DNA of 64,000 nt, taken from NCBI RefSeq assembly GCF_001612905.1, contig NZ_BDBI01000002.1, positions 434,001 to 498,000 on the forward strand, in the 5' to 3' direction. The translations under genes and the position numbers were made by a program. Under the pieces are notes generated by a model. It saw nothing but the letters and a program-made list of their open reading frames with translations, was not told the DNA's origin and made no database searches. Positions 17,767 through 29,533 of the stretch are shown here, one piece after another. The stretch is from Nocardia ignorata NBRC 108230. GTDB taxonomy: Bacteria > Actinomycetota > Actinomycetes > Mycobacteriales > Mycobacteriaceae. Each line of letters opens with the position of its first letter. The first letter of the stretch is position 1.

Positions 17767-17795
17767 GAAGAGGTGAATCGGTGGTTCACTTCTTC
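17767..17795. promoter_or_regulatory. TetR operator between echA and tetR
   Basis: GAAGAGGTGAA (17767-17777) and TTCACTTCTTC (17785-17795) are inverted-repeat arms matching in 10 of 11 positions with a 7-bp centre. The palindrome ends 2 bp before the TetR start codon and faces the echA promoter, a layout typical of autoregulation. Confidence 0.65.
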
Positions 17796-17797
17796 GT

Positions 17798-18403
17798 ATG
17801 GTGTACCGGAGGACGCCGGCCGTACAGGCCCGGCTCGACGCGCAACGTGCGCTGATCGTGCAAGGTGCGACGGCCGTGCTCTCGCGCGACGGGTTCGCCG
17901 GCTTGTCGATGGCCGCGGTGGCCGCCGAGGCGGGTATCGCCACCGGCACGGTGTACAAGCAGTTCGAGAACAAGGCCGCGCTGGTGTCGGCGGTGTTCGA
18001 GAAGGTGGTCGCGCGCGAGGTCGCCGCGGTGCGCGCAGCGGTCGCCGAGGGCGACGTGACGCAGCGGGTCAGCGCGGCCGTGGAGACCTTCGCCGGGCGT
18101 GCGCTCAAGAATCCGCGACTCGCCTACGTATTGCTGGCCGAACCCGTGGACGCCGCCGTCGACGTGCAACGCCTGGCATTCCGCCGCGCCTTCACCGCCT
18201 CGTTCGAAGCGGCCATCACGCACGGCGTCGCCGAAGGCGCACTGCCACCGCAGGATTCGCACCTGTCGGCTGCCGCGCTCGTCGGCGCCATCGGCGAGGT
18301 GCTCGTCGGCCCCCTCGCCGCGGCCCCGCCCGCCGAGTCCGTCGTTCCCGAACTCGTCGCTTTCGCCGTTCGCGCGCTCGGTGCGCGCCCGGAATCGTTG
18401 TAG
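17798..18403 (+). CDS. TetR-family regulator of the acyl-CoA genes
   Basis: A 201-residue TetR protein with a clear helix-turn-helix (LIVQGATAVLSRDGFAGLSM, then VAAEAGIATGTVYKQFENKAALV) near residues 18-65. It is divergent from echA and lies 17 bp before an acyl-CoA dehydrogenase gene, so it probably controls both sides in response to an acyl-CoA, as FadR/KstR-like regulators do. The ligand is not known. A palindrome ends 2 bp before its ATG. Confidence 0.86.
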   Translation: MVYRRTPAVQARLDAQRALIVQGATAVLSRDGFAGLSMAAVAAEAGIATGTVYKQFENKAALVSAVFEKVVAREVAAVRAAVAEGDVTQRVSAAVETFAGRALKNPRLAYVLLAEPVDAAVDVQRLAFRRAFTASFEAAITHGVAEGALPPQDSHLSAAALVGAIGEVLVGPLAAAPPAESVVPELVAFAVRALGARPESL

Positions 18404-18420
18404 CCCTAAGGAGTTCCGCC

Positions 18421-20049
18421 GTGATCACCCATGACGTGTTCAATCAGGTACCACCGCTCGTCCCCTTCGACGCCTCGCGCAATCCCGCGCTCATCGAGGG
18501 CCTGCACCGGGAGGGTGCGGGTTGGGCCGAGGCCGAGGTACGTGAACTCGGTGCTCTCGCAGGTGGTTTCGCCGCACAGGAGTGGGGCAGGCTGGCCAAC
18601 GAGTATCCGCCGGTGCTGCACACCCACGACCGGTGGGGACACCGCGTCGACGAGGTCGAGTTCCATCCGCACTGGCACGACCTGATGAATGTGGCGGTCA
18701 CGCACGGCCTGCACGGCTCCCCGTGGCTCGACGAGCGCCCCGGTGCGCACACCGCCCGCGCGGCCAAGTTCTACACCTGGGGTGTGGCCGACGCCGGGCA
18801 CATGTGTCCCATCTCGATGACCTACGCGGTGGTGCCCGCGCTGCGTCACAACCCCGAACTCGCCGCCCGCTTCGAGCCGCTGCTCGGCTCGCGCACTTAC
18901 GATTTCGGATTGCGTGAGCCCTCGACGAAAGCCGGGTTGATCGCGGGCATGTCGATGACCGAGAAGCAGGGCGGCTCGGACGTGCGCGCCAACACCACCA
19001 CCGCCACACCGCAACCGGACGGGTCGTACCGCATCGTCGGGCACAAGTGGTTCACCTCGGCGCCCATGTCGGACATGTTCCTCACCCTCGCGCAGGCGCC
19101 GGGCGGGCTGTCGTGCTTCCTGCTGCCGCGCGTGCTGCCCGACGGCACCCGAAACCCGATCCGGATCCAGCGGCTCAAGGACAAGCTCGGCAACAAGTCG
19201 AACGCCTCCTCGGAGATCGAATACGAGAACGCCACCGGGTGGCTCGTCGGCGCCGAGGGTGCCGGGGTGAAGACGATCATCGAGATGGTCAATATGACCC
19301 GCCTCGACTGCGTGATCGGCTCGGCCACCGGCATGCGGGTCGGTGCGGTCACCGCCGTGCATCACGCCAGGTACCGAGAAGCGTTCGGCGCGAAGCTGAT
19401 CGACCAACCCGCCATGCGCAATGTGCTGGCCGACCTGATCGTCGAGTCCGACGCGGCGACCACCGTGATGATGCGTCTGGCCGGGGCCACCGACCGCGCG
19501 GGCAGCGACCCGGCCGAGGCGGCGCTGCGCCGGATCGCGCTGGCCATCACCAAGTACTGGGTGTGCAAGCGGGCGCCCGCGCACGCCGCCGAAGCGCTGG
19601 AATGCCTCGGCGGCAACGGGTATGCCGAGGAATCGGGGATGCCGCGCCTGTACCGGGAGGCGCCGCTCATGTCGATCTGGGAGGGGTCGGGCAATGTGGC
19701 GGCGCTGGATGCCCTGCGCGCCATGGGGCGTCAGCCGGAGACCGTCGAGGCCTACTTCGCCGAGGTCGGCCTGGCTCGTGGCGCGGACCCGCGGCTCGAC
19801 GACGCCATCGACCGGGTCGGCAAGGAACTCACCGACCTGTCCGATATCGAGTACCGGGCGCGGCGGGTGGTCGAGTTGATGGCGCTGGTGTTGCAGGGTG
19901 CGCAGTTGGTACGCCACGGTCATCCGGCCGTCGCCGATGCGTTCTGTGCGACCCGGCTGAGCGGCGACTGGGGGATCGCTTACGGCACCTTGCCGGTGGG
20001 TGTCGATACCGGTGCGATTCTCGAACGAGGGTTCGTCGATACGCACTGA
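18421..20049 (+). CDS. Acyl-CoA dehydrogenase, AidB-like
   Basis: FAD enzyme of 542 residues, longer than common acyl-CoA dehydrogenases and matching the AidB group (about 540). The FAD/substrate segments GMSMTEKQGGSDVRANTT and KWFTSAPMSDMFLTLAQ, the ECLGGNGYAEE motif and IWEGSGNVAALDALRAM near the C-terminus are AidB-like. AidB members show weak isovaleryl-CoA dehydrogenase activity and DNA binding; the role here may be lipid breakdown or alkylation response. AAGGAG lies 8 nt before the GTG start, and it follows the TetR gene by 17 nt in a likely operon. Confidence 0.88.
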   Translation: MITHDVFNQVPPLVPFDASRNPALIEGLHREGAGWAEAEVRELGALAGGFAAQEWGRLANEYPPVLHTHDRWGHRVDEVEFHPHWHDLMNVAVTHGLHGSPWLDERPGAHTARAAKFYTWGVADAGHMCPISMTYAVVPALRHNPELAARFEPLLGSRTYDFGLREPSTKAGLIAGMSMTEKQGGSDVRANTTTATPQPDGSYRIVGHKWFTSAPMSDMFLTLAQAPGGLSCFLLPRVLPDGTRNPIRIQRLKDKLGNKSNASSEIEYENATGWLVGAEGAGVKTIIEMVNMTRLDCVIGSATGMRVGAVTAVHHARYREAFGAKLIDQPAMRNVLADLIVESDAATTVMMRLAGATDRAGSDPAEAALRRIALAITKYWVCKRAPAHAAEALECLGGNGYAEESGMPRLYREAPLMSIWEGSGNVAALDALRAMGRQPETVEAYFAEVGLARGADPRLDDAIDRVGKELTDLSDIEYRARRVVELMALVLQGAQLVRHGHPAVADAFCATRLSGDWGIAYGTLPVGVDTGAILERGFVDTH

Positions 20050-20056
20050 GGCGGCG

Positions 20057-20105
20057 CCGCGCGGTGCCGGTCATCCTGACCTGAGGTGCCGCGCGTTTCT
20101 TCGCG
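20057..20105 (+). terminator. Possible terminator after the acyl-CoA dehydrogenase gene
   Basis: GCGCGGTGCC and GGTGCCGCGC arms form an imperfect stem, followed by a short T-rich stretch (TTTCTT). The 245-bp gap to the next gene holds nothing else apart from the next promoter. Confidence 0.4.
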
Positions 20106-20282
20106 ATCGGTCCGGTCGGGTGCCCGCACCCGGCCGCTGGTGCACGGGTGCATCATGCCGCCGTGGGAACTGCTCTAGCTCGCCCGATTCACGAACCGGC
20201 AGGGTGCGGTCGAGAGGTATCCGCCAGTGCTGCCGGGGCAGCGGTGTGGCCCGGCCGATCCTTCGCATGGCCGGACTGACGG

Positions 20283-20288
20283 TACCGT
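20283..20288 (+). promoter_or_regulatory. -10 box of leaderless kinase gene
   Basis: TACCGT, 6 nt, then the GTG start codon at 20295. Confidence 0.5.
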
Positions 20289-20294
20289 GAGCGC

Positions 20295-20954
20295 GTGGCT
20301 CGAGCGGACGATGTGATGACGGCAGGGGACCTCGCCGGGCTGGTGCCGACGCGCGCGGACCGGTTTCTCCTCGGTATCGCGGGCCCGCCGGGCGCCGGTA
20401 AATCGACTCTCGCGCAGCGTCTTTGCCACGAGCTGATTCGTCTCGGGCGCAGTGCGGTCGTCGCGCCGATGGACGGTTATCACCTGCGCAACGACGTGTT
20501 GCGGGCCAGGGGCGCGCTGGCCCGCAAAGGCGAGCCCGACACCTTCGACGCGGACGCGTTCGTCGCCGATCTTCGCCTGCTGCGGGAGACACCCGTCGGC
20601 GAACCGGTGCCGTGGCCGCTGTTCGACCGGGCCGTCGACGAACCGACCGAGGGCGGTGTGGTGGTGCGCGACGAACGCGTGGTCGTCGTCGAGGGGAACT
20701 ACCTGTTGCTCGCCGACGCACCGGGTTGGGCGCCGGTACGCGGACTGCTCGACGAATGCTGGTATCTCGACGCGCCACGGCAGGTGCTCACCGAACGCCT
20801 GCTCGATCGGCACACCGCGGGCGGGCGCACCCCGGAGGAGGCGCGGGTGAAGGTGATGGACAGCGACCTGCGCAATGCCGACCTCATCGCCGCCACTCGA
20901 AGCCGCGCGGATCGCGTCTTGAGCGCGACGGGCCACGGCTACGCCCTGGACTGA
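20295..20954 (+). CDS. P-loop nucleoside/nucleotide kinase family protein (uridine kinase/PanK fold)
   Basis: A 219-residue P-loop kinase. Walker A is GIAGPPGAGKS near residues 28-37; APMDGYHLRNDVLRARGALARKGEPDTFD matches the uridine kinase, pantothenate kinase and YggC/FrcK-like family, including the DGYH segment and the KGxPxTFD motif. VVVEGNYLLL is the Walker B-like strand. The phosphate acceptor could be a nucleoside, a sugar or fructose; none is indicated by neighbours. The GTG start is supported by a TACCGT box 6 nt upstream. Confidence 0.82.
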   Translation: MARADDVMTAGDLAGLVPTRADRFLLGIAGPPGAGKSTLAQRLCHELIRLGRSAVVAPMDGYHLRNDVLRARGALARKGEPDTFDADAFVADLRLLRETPVGEPVPWPLFDRAVDEPTEGGVVVRDERVVVVEGNYLLLADAPGWAPVRGLLDECWYLDAPRQVLTERLLDRHTAGGRTPEEARVKVMDSDLRNADLIAATRSRADRVLSATGHGYALD

Positions 20955-21048
20955 CCGGCCCCCTTCACCGCGCGGCATCACTTGCCAGCCGCGGCACGCC
21001 GGGCGTGTGTCGCGCGGAAAGCGGCGGACTCGGCGCAATCATGGACTG

Positions 21049-21597
21049 ATGAAGCGACGAGTCCCCGTGCACGCGGTCCGCAATGGCGCGGCAGCGGTCT
21101 GCGCGCTGCTGCTGTACTACAGCGTTCCGGTGGGGTGGGTGTTCGAACTCGACGCGTGGCCGGGGCAGGTTGCCGGGGTCGTCGCCTTCGTCGCGAGCGT
21201 CGCCGGACTCGGCTGGCTCGTGTGGCAGCGGATCGAGCACCTGCTCCAGGAGTCGACCGCATTGGGGGAGCGGGTCGACGGGGTGCTGCTCGTGCTGTGC
21301 ATCGTGTGCGTGGTGTTCGCGCTCGTCTACTACCGCATGCAGCAGCTACACCCGAACCAGTTCACCGGGCTCGAGACGCGGACCGACGCGCTGTACTACA
21401 CGCTGGTCACCCTCGGGACCATCGGTTACGGCGACATCCACGCCACCGGCCAGGCCGCCCGCATCGTGACCATGGTGCAGATCGTGTTCGACCTGGTGGT
21501 GCTCGGCACCCTGCTCGCCATCGTCACCACCAGCGTCACCAGCCGGATCCGCGCCGCGAACGAGGTCAGCGCCGCCGCGCGCGATACCACTCGATGA
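21049..21597 (+). CDS. Two-pore-domain-like potassium channel family protein
   Basis: A 182-residue membrane protein with about four hydrophobic segments (near 13-31, 40-58, 78-95 and 139-160) and a K+ selectivity filter TIGYGD at residues 124-129 in the pore loop before the last helix. It should form a tetrameric K+ channel without a cytoplasmic regulatory domain. The ATG at 21049 is taken as the start; an in-frame ATG at 21007 would add 14 mostly basic residues. Its 3' end overlaps the convergent pgi gene by 32 bp. Confidence 0.85.
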   Translation: MKRRVPVHAVRNGAAAVCALLLYYSVPVGWVFELDAWPGQVAGVVAFVASVAGLGWLVWQRIEHLLQESTALGERVDGVLLVLCIVCVVFALVYYRMQQLHPNQFTGLETRTDALYYTLVTLGTIGYGDIHATGQAARIVTMVQIVFDLVVLGTLLAIVTTSVTSRIRAANEVSAAARDTTR

Positions 21598-23206
21598 GCG
21601 CGTCGGTCGACGAGTCACCCACCGACTCAGGGTCTTCCGACCCGCTGAGCAACGGCATCAGGGCGAGCGCCTGCTGCTTACCCAGCTCTACACCCCACTG
21701 ATCGAAACTGTCGATCCCCCAGATGATCCCCTCGACGAACACCTGGTGCTCGTACAGCGCGATCAGCTGACCCATCGTCGACGGCGTGAGCTCCGGCGCC
21801 ATGATGGTGGTGCTCGGCCGATTGCCGGGCATCACTTTGTGCGGCACCAGCTTCGGATCGGTGCCCTCGGCCGCGATCTCCTCGGCGGTCTTGCCGAACG
21901 CGAGCACCTTGGTCTGCGCCAACAGGTTGCTCATCAGGATGTCCTGCATGCTGCCGGTGCCGTCGCGGGTCGGCAGGTCGTCGGTCGACCGGGCGAAACC
22001 GACGAAATCGGCCGGAATCAGCCTGGTGCCCTGGTGCAGCAGCTGATAGAAGGCGTGCTGGCCGTTGGTACCCGGCTCACCCCAGAAGATCTCACCCGTC
22101 GACGACGTGACCGGCGTACCGTCGGCGCGCACCGATTTGCCGTTGGACTCCATCGTCAACTGCTGCAGATACGCGGGGAACCGCGCCATATCGTTCGAAT
22201 ACGGCAGCACCACACGCGATTCCGCACCGAAGAAGTTCGAATACCAGACACCGAGCATCGCCAGCAGCACCGGACCGTTCGACTCCAACGGCTCCGACGC
22301 GAAATGCCGGTCCACGGCGTGCATTCCGCTGAGGAACTCGCCGAACCGTTCCTTGCCGATGGTCACCATCACCGAGAGACCGATCGCCGAATCCACGGAG
22401 TAGCGGCCGCCGACCCAATCCCAGAAACCGAACATGTGCGCGGTGTCGATACCGAAAGCCGCCACCCGCTCCGCGTTCGTCGACACCGCGACGAAATGTT
22501 TGGCCACCGCGTTCTCACCGAGCGCCGTGACCAGCCAGCGCCGCGCCGCCGTCGCATTGGTGAGGGTCTCCAAGGTGGAGAACGTCTTCGACGCGACGAT
22601 GAACAACGTGCGCGCCGGATCGAGACCCGCCAGCTTGGACACCAGATCGGCCGGGTCGACATTCGATACGAACCGGGCCTCGATCTCCGGATCGGCATAG
22701 TGGCGCAACGCGCGATACACCATGTCCGGCCCCAGATCCGAGCCACCGATACCGATATTGACCACCGTGGTGATGCGCTCACCGGTGGCCCCGCGCCACG
22801 TACCCGAGCGCACCGAATCGGCGAACTCACCCATCCGGCGCAGCACGTCGTGCACGGCGGCATCGGCGTCGGTGCCGTCGATGTCGAGCTGCTCGCCCAC
22901 CGGCAGACGCAACGCGATGTGCCCCACCGCGCGGTCTTCGGAGGTGTTGATGTGCTTGCCGGAATACATCTCGTCGCGTCGCTGCGGCACCCCGGCCGCG
23001 CGCGCGAGATCCACCAGCAGACGCAAGGTTTCGCGGGTCACGCGATGTTTGCTGTAGTCGATGTGTAGATCGGCGACCTGCACGGTCAATTCCCGGCCGC
23101 GCGCCGGATCCTCGGCGAACAACTGCCGCAGATGCAGAGGTGCGACAGTGCGGTGATTGGTTTGCAGTGCCTGCCAGGCCGCCGACGCGGTGATGTCGCT
23201 GCTCAC
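21566..23206 (-). CDS. pgi: Glucose-6-phosphate isomerase
   Basis: Interconverts glucose 6-phosphate and fructose 6-phosphate. The 546-residue protein shows [40 protein letters not shown] with the family signature, the catalytic Glu in [23 protein letters not shown] and the C-terminal [10 protein letters not shown] signature with the essential Lys. The start is a GTG at 23206. It overlaps the convergent K+ channel gene by 32 bp. Position before chorismate mutase and uvrD1 matches M. tuberculosis Rv0946c. Confidence 0.97.
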   Translation of the reverse strand: MSSDITASAAWQALQTNHRTVAPLHLRQLFAEDPARGRELTVQVADLHIDYSKHRVTRETLRLLVDLARAAGVPQRRDEMYSGKHINTSEDRAVGHIALRLPVGEQLDIDGTDADAAVHDVLRRMGEFADSVRSGTWRGATGERITTVVNIGIGGSDLGPDMVYRALRHYADPEIEARFVSNVDPADLVSKLAGLDPARTLFIVASKTFSTLETLTNATAARRWLVTALGENAVAKHFVAVSTNAERVAAFGIDTAHMFGFWDWVGGRYSVDSAIGLSVMVTIGKERFGEFLSGMHAVDRHFASEPLESNGPVLLAMLGVWYSNFFGAESRVVLPYSNDMARFPAYLQQLTMESNGKSVRADGTPVTSSTGEIFWGEPGTNGQHAFYQLLHQGTRLIPADFVGFARSTDDLPTRDGTGSMQDILMSNLLAQTKVLAFGKTAEEIAAEGTDPKLVPHKVMPGNRPSTTIMAPELTPSTMGQLIALYEHQVFVEGIIWGIDSFDQWGVELGKQQALALMPLLSGSEDPESVGDSSTDALIEWYRARRR

Positions 23207-23310
23207 CCGCCCGAGAGTACTGGGTTATCGGAGCGCTGGCGCGCTCGAGTGGTGTTCTTTTCGGGGTGATCGGTCTGGTGTTTGGCCGGAATTCGGCCGG
23301 GGGGTCGGCA

Positions 23311-23316
23311 TAGGGT
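23311..23316 (+). promoter_or_regulatory. -10 box of leaderless gabD
   Basis: TAGGGT, 6 nt, then ATG at 23323. Confidence 0.55.
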
Positions 23317-23322
23317 GGGGGC

Positions 23323-24780
23323 ATGGTTTCTGAACGGGACGTGATCGAGTTCGTACCAAAGGGTTTGTGGATCGGGTCGGGGCCGGTGGAGGCTACCGGC
23401 GGGGCCACATTTCCCGTGCACAATCCGGCCGACGGGTCGGTGATCACCGAGGTCGCCGACGCGACGCCCGAGGACGCGATGCGCGCGCTCGACGCGGCGG
23501 TGGCGGCCGGGCGGGAGTGGGCGGAAACGCCGTCGCGCGAACGCGGTGAGATCCTGCGGGCGGTGTACACCGAGCTCACGGCGCGGGCCGAGGAGTTCGC
23601 GTTGCTGATGACGCTCGAGATGGGTAAGGCGCTCGGGGAGAGCCGCAACGAGGTGCGTTACGGCGCCGAATTCTTCCGGTGGTTCAGCGAGGAAGCGGTG
23701 CGGGTGCACGGGCGGTATCTGCACGCGCCGTCGGGCACGGGGCGGATCATGGTCGCCAAGCAACCGGTCGGGCCGTGCCTGGCGATCACGCCGTGGAATT
23801 TCCCGCTGGCCATGGGTACTCGCAAGATCGGTCCGGCGCTGGCGGCCGGCTGCGCGATGATCGTCAAGCCCGCCTCGGCGACGCCGCTGACCATGCTCGC
23901 GCTGGCCCGCCTGTGCAGCGAGGCCGGACTGCCCGACGGTGTGCTGTCGGTCGTCACAACCAGCCGTTCCGGTGCCGTCACGGGCCCGCTGATCGACGAT
24001 CCGCGCCTGCGCAAGCTCACCTTCACCGGGTCGACCGAGGTGGGCAAGAAGCTGGTCTCGTCGTCGGCGAACCGGCTGCTGCGCACCTCGATGGAACTGG
24101 GCGGCAACGCGCCCTTCGTGGTGTTCGACGACGCCGACATCGACAGCGCGGTGGCCGGTGCCATGCAGGCGAAACTGCGCAACGGTGGGGAGGCGTGCAC
24201 GGCCGCCAACCGGTTCCACGTGCAGCGCGGTGTCGTCGCGGAATTCACCGAGAAGCTGGTGGCGGCGATGACCGAATCGGTGGTGCTCGGGCCGGGGACG
24301 GACGCCTCGACGACGCTCGGCCCGCTGGTGAGCGCCGAGCAGCGCGAGACCGTCGCCGAACTCGTCGACGACGCGGTGAGCACCGGCGCGAAGCTGCTGC
24401 TCGGCGGGGAGACCCCCGACGGGCCGGGCTGGTTCTACCCGGCCACCGTGCTCGCCGACGTGCCGTCCGCCGCCCGCATCCTGCGCGAGGAGGTGTTCGG
24501 TCCGGTCGCGCCGATCGTCGCCTTCGACACCGAGGAGGAGGGCGTCGCCGCCGCCAACGACACGCAATACGGCCTGGTCAGCTACGTCTACACCCGCGAC
24601 CTGGATCGTGCGCTTCGGGTGTCGGAGGCGATGGAGACCGGCATGGTCGGCGTGAACCGGGGTGTCATCTCCGACCCGGCCGCGCCCTTCGGCGGCGTCA
24701 AGGAGTCGGGCTTCGGCCGCGAGGGCGGGACCGAGGGCATCGAGGAATACCTGGACACGAAGTACATCGCCCTCACCTGA
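23323..24780 (+). CDS. gabD: Succinate-semialdehyde dehydrogenase (NAD(P)+)
   Basis: Aldehyde dehydrogenase of 485 residues. Catalytic Cys292 is in GGEACTAANRF, the general base Glu258 in MELGGNAP, and Asn159 in TPWNFPLAMGTRKIGPALAAG. The sequence is nearest to the GabD type that oxidises succinate semialdehyde to succinate, feeding the TCA cycle; a relaxed specificity is possible. No GABA transaminase or permease gene is adjacent. The gene stands alone, with a leaderless promoter and a strong shared terminator downstream. Confidence 0.88.
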   Translation: MVSERDVIEFVPKGLWIGSGPVEATGGATFPVHNPADGSVITEVADATPEDAMRALDAAVAAGREWAETPSRERGEILRAVYTELTARAEEFALLMTLEMGKALGESRNEVRYGAEFFRWFSEEAVRVHGRYLHAPSGTGRIMVAKQPVGPCLAITPWNFPLAMGTRKIGPALAAGCAMIVKPASATPLTMLALARLCSEAGLPDGVLSVVTTSRSGAVTGPLIDDPRLRKLTFTGSTEVGKKLVSSSANRLLRTSMELGGNAPFVVFDDADIDSAVAGAMQAKLRNGGEACTAANRFHVQRGVVAEFTEKLVAAMTESVVLGPGTDASTTLGPLVSAEQRETVAELVDDAVSTGAKLLLGGETPDGPGWFYPATVLADVPSAARILREEVFGPVAPIVAFDTEEEGVAAANDTQYGLVSYVYTRDLDRALRVSEAMETGMVGVNRGVISDPAAPFGGVKESGFGREGGTEGIEEYLDTKYIALT

Positions 24781-24783
24781 GCG

Positions 24784-24833
24784 AAAAGAAATAACCGCCC
24801 CGGGGATGTTGTCGCACCCGGGGCGGCTTTTCG
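24784..24833. terminator. Bidirectional terminator between gabD and the chorismate mutase gene
   Basis: CCGCCCCGGG (24795-24804) and CCCGGGGCGG (24817-24826) form a perfect 10-bp stem. CTTTTC follows on the + strand and the complement of GAAAAGAAATAA gives a U-rich tail on the other strand, so it serves both convergent genes. Confidence 0.8.
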
Positions 24834-24875
24834 TGAGCGGCGATCTGGACGACCGCCGCGTGGTTCGAGATCGGC

Positions 24876-25172
24876 CTAGCGGCCGAGACGTCCGCGACCG
24901 AGGCGGAGCAGGAGCATGGCGAGGGTGTGGCCCTCCTGGCCGAGCTCACTGAAGCGTTCGAGCACTTTCATCTCACGGCTGTGCACCAGCCGGGGACCCC
25001 CAGAGGCCATCCGGGTGCGCCCGATGATCCGCGAAATTTCGCTCCGGCGTTTGATCGCGGCGAGGATGGTGGCGTCGAGTTCGTCGATTTCGAGGCGAAG
25101 CTTCTCGATCTCCGCCTCAGATTGCGGCAGTGCCGCCTCTGACCCGGCGGTTGTAGCAGGGGTGCTCATCAT
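24876..25172 (-). CDS. AroQ-type chorismate mutase (Rv0948c type)
   Basis: Converts chorismate to prephenate for Phe and Tyr synthesis. The 98-residue all-helical AroQ-delta protein has IDELDATILAAIKRRSEISRIIG, MASGGPRLVHSREMKVLERFSELG and the C-terminal LLLRLGRGRLGR. That tail is the part of the M. tuberculosis enzyme which docks on DAHP synthase and is activated by it, so the same partnership is expected here. GAGGAG precedes two consecutive ATG codons (25172 and 25169). Synteny with pgi and uvrD1 agrees. Confidence 0.95.
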   Translation of the reverse strand: MMSTPATTAGSEAALPQSEAEIEKLRLEIDELDATILAAIKRRSEISRIIGRTRMASGGPRLVHSREMKVLERFSELGQEGHTLAMLLLRLGRGRLGR

Positions 25173-25504
25173 TCATCTCCTCGTGTCAGAACTGGGATCG
25201 GTCGATACGGACGTCGTGTTACCGATCTGTTCCTTCACCCTGAAAAACTTTCCGGCTGGGCGCCTGCCGCCACGATATCGGATCGATTGCCGATCCGGAC
25301 AGGCGAAGCGGCGCTGACCACGCGGCCCAGTCTGCCACGGGTCGGTAGGTATGCAAAACAGTTGTGTTTGTGAATCCGCTGAGAACATTCACACGGGTGG
25401 GTACGACACCGGTCGTCGTCCGGTTCACTCGCGGTTTGCCCGCCGGTGGCCGCGCCGACGGCGGTTGGCCGCTTGTCGGTGCCCGCCGGTAGCGTGGACA
25501 GACG
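25173..25504. other. 332-bp divergent promoter region of chorismate mutase and pcrA
   Basis: No convincing gene. A TAGCGT box at 25490-25495 lies 9 nt before the pcrA ATG and could be its -10. A reverse-strand open frame covers 25173-25388, but it has a Cys-rich, non-family sequence and reads into the promoter. No LexA palindrome was found. Confidence 0.4.
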
Positions 25505-28098
<2,594 letters not shown>

Positions 28099-28102
<4 letters not shown>

Positions 28103-29478
28103 TTCGGCAGGAGGTCGGCTAGGGCCTTGTCCAGGGTGGGGTAGCGGAAGGTGAAGCCGGTTTTCGGCAGCACCTCCGAGGTGGCGTGGCGGCCGGTGAG
28201 ACCGAGTGCCGGATCCGAGCGCAGCACGACCGCGCCCACCGACAGGATCGCTTTCGGGGTGGGCGGGGCCGCCGGGCGATGCAGGGTTCGGCGCAGCGTC
28301 GCCATGAGTTCGGCGTTGCGGACCGGGTTCTCGGTGGCAGCGACCAGGATGCCGTCGGGGATGCTCACCTCGGGATCGAGGCCGAGACAGGCCCGCACGA
28401 TGCGCAGCCAGTCCTCGATGTGGATCCAGCTGAACCATTGATCGCCGGGGCCGACCGGTCCGCCGAGCCCGGCCTTGGTGAGCTGGCTCAGGCGTTTGAG
28501 CGCCGGGGCGTCCGGGTCGAGCACGATCGATGTGCGCAGAATGGTCCAGTGCTCGGCCTGGGCCGGGTCGAACGCCTGCTCCCACGGCTCGGCGACGCCG
28601 GTCATCTGCGGCAGTCCTTCGGGCACGGGTGTTGTTTCCGTGCAGCGCGTTTCGCCCGCATCCGACCAGATGGCGGTGGTGCTGGCCTGCACCCAGTAAT
28701 CGACCGGGGTGTCGCGGGTGCGGGCGGCGGCGACCAGCGCCGTGGTGGAATCGACGCGGCTGCTGCGCAGTTCGGCGATATTGCGTTCGGTGGGCCTGCA
28801 GTCGACGAGTTTGCCCGCCAGATTGACGACCGCGATCCGGCCGGGTTCGCGGAGTTCCGCGGCCCAGGCGCCGACCGAGCGGCCGTCCCATTCGGTCTGC
28901 CGGAACGGTATTCCGGGGTTGCGGCGCCGGGTGAGCAGGGTGACGCGCTGACCACGGCAGGTGAGGTCGGCGGCGATCCGCACGCCGAGCGCTCCGGTGC
29001 CACCGGCGATCACCACATTCAAGGCGTCGTCGGCCGGGACGAGCCCGGCGAGCCGGGCCAGGCGCGAGAAGTTCACGCGGGCACCGGTTTCGATGAACGG
29101 TCCGGCCGCTGCCCGCATCGCCGCTGCGGACACACCGCTGAAGCGCAATTCCTGAGTGATCTCTGTTCCGCCCGCGCGCGGTTCGAGTCGCCAGGTGAGC
29201 ACCATGGTCCCGGCGGGTTCGGGCTGCTCGATGCTCAGCTCACGTTCGGGCACAAGAGTTGTCACGGTGAACGGGGCGCCGAACCGCTCGTGCACGCGCG
29301 AGGCGAGTTTCCCGTTGGGCACATAGTCACCGGTCGCCCCGACGGCGACAGGCCCGTGCATCCGTACCGCGCGCACGCCCGGATTCCATTCGGGCCATTG
29401 CGTCAGGTCCCCCAGCACCGCCCACACCGATTCCGGTGGCAGGGCAATGAACTGCGTGTACTTCGTCGTACCAGCCAT
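28099..29478 (-). CDS. SRPBCC domain fused to a TIGR01777-type NAD-dependent epimerase
   Basis: A 459-residue fusion. Residues about 1-145 are a START/SRPBCC lipid-binding-like domain (MAGTTKYTQFIALPPESVWAVLGDLTQWPEWNPGV). Residues about 152-400 are an extended short-chain dehydrogenase of the YfcH/SDR39U1 group with VVIAGGTGALGVRIAADL as the NAD(P) site. The last 50 residues (VLRSDPALGLTGRHATSEVLPKTGFTFRYPTLDKAL) are the DUF1731 tail. Such fusions are common in actinobacteria but have no proven substrate; a hydrophobic ligand passed from SRPBCC to the reductase is a reasonable guess. It lies between uvrD1 and the M23 peptidase. Confidence 0.85.
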
Positions 29479-29533
29479 ACGAAAAACGCTACCCCGCTAA
29501 CGGGAAAGCGGAACCGTGCTGCTGGTCACCGTC

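Noticed and set aside
25173-25388. Small reverse-strand frame upstream of the chorismate mutase gene
   Set aside because: No RBS, odd composition, and it overlaps the promoter region of chorismate mutase.
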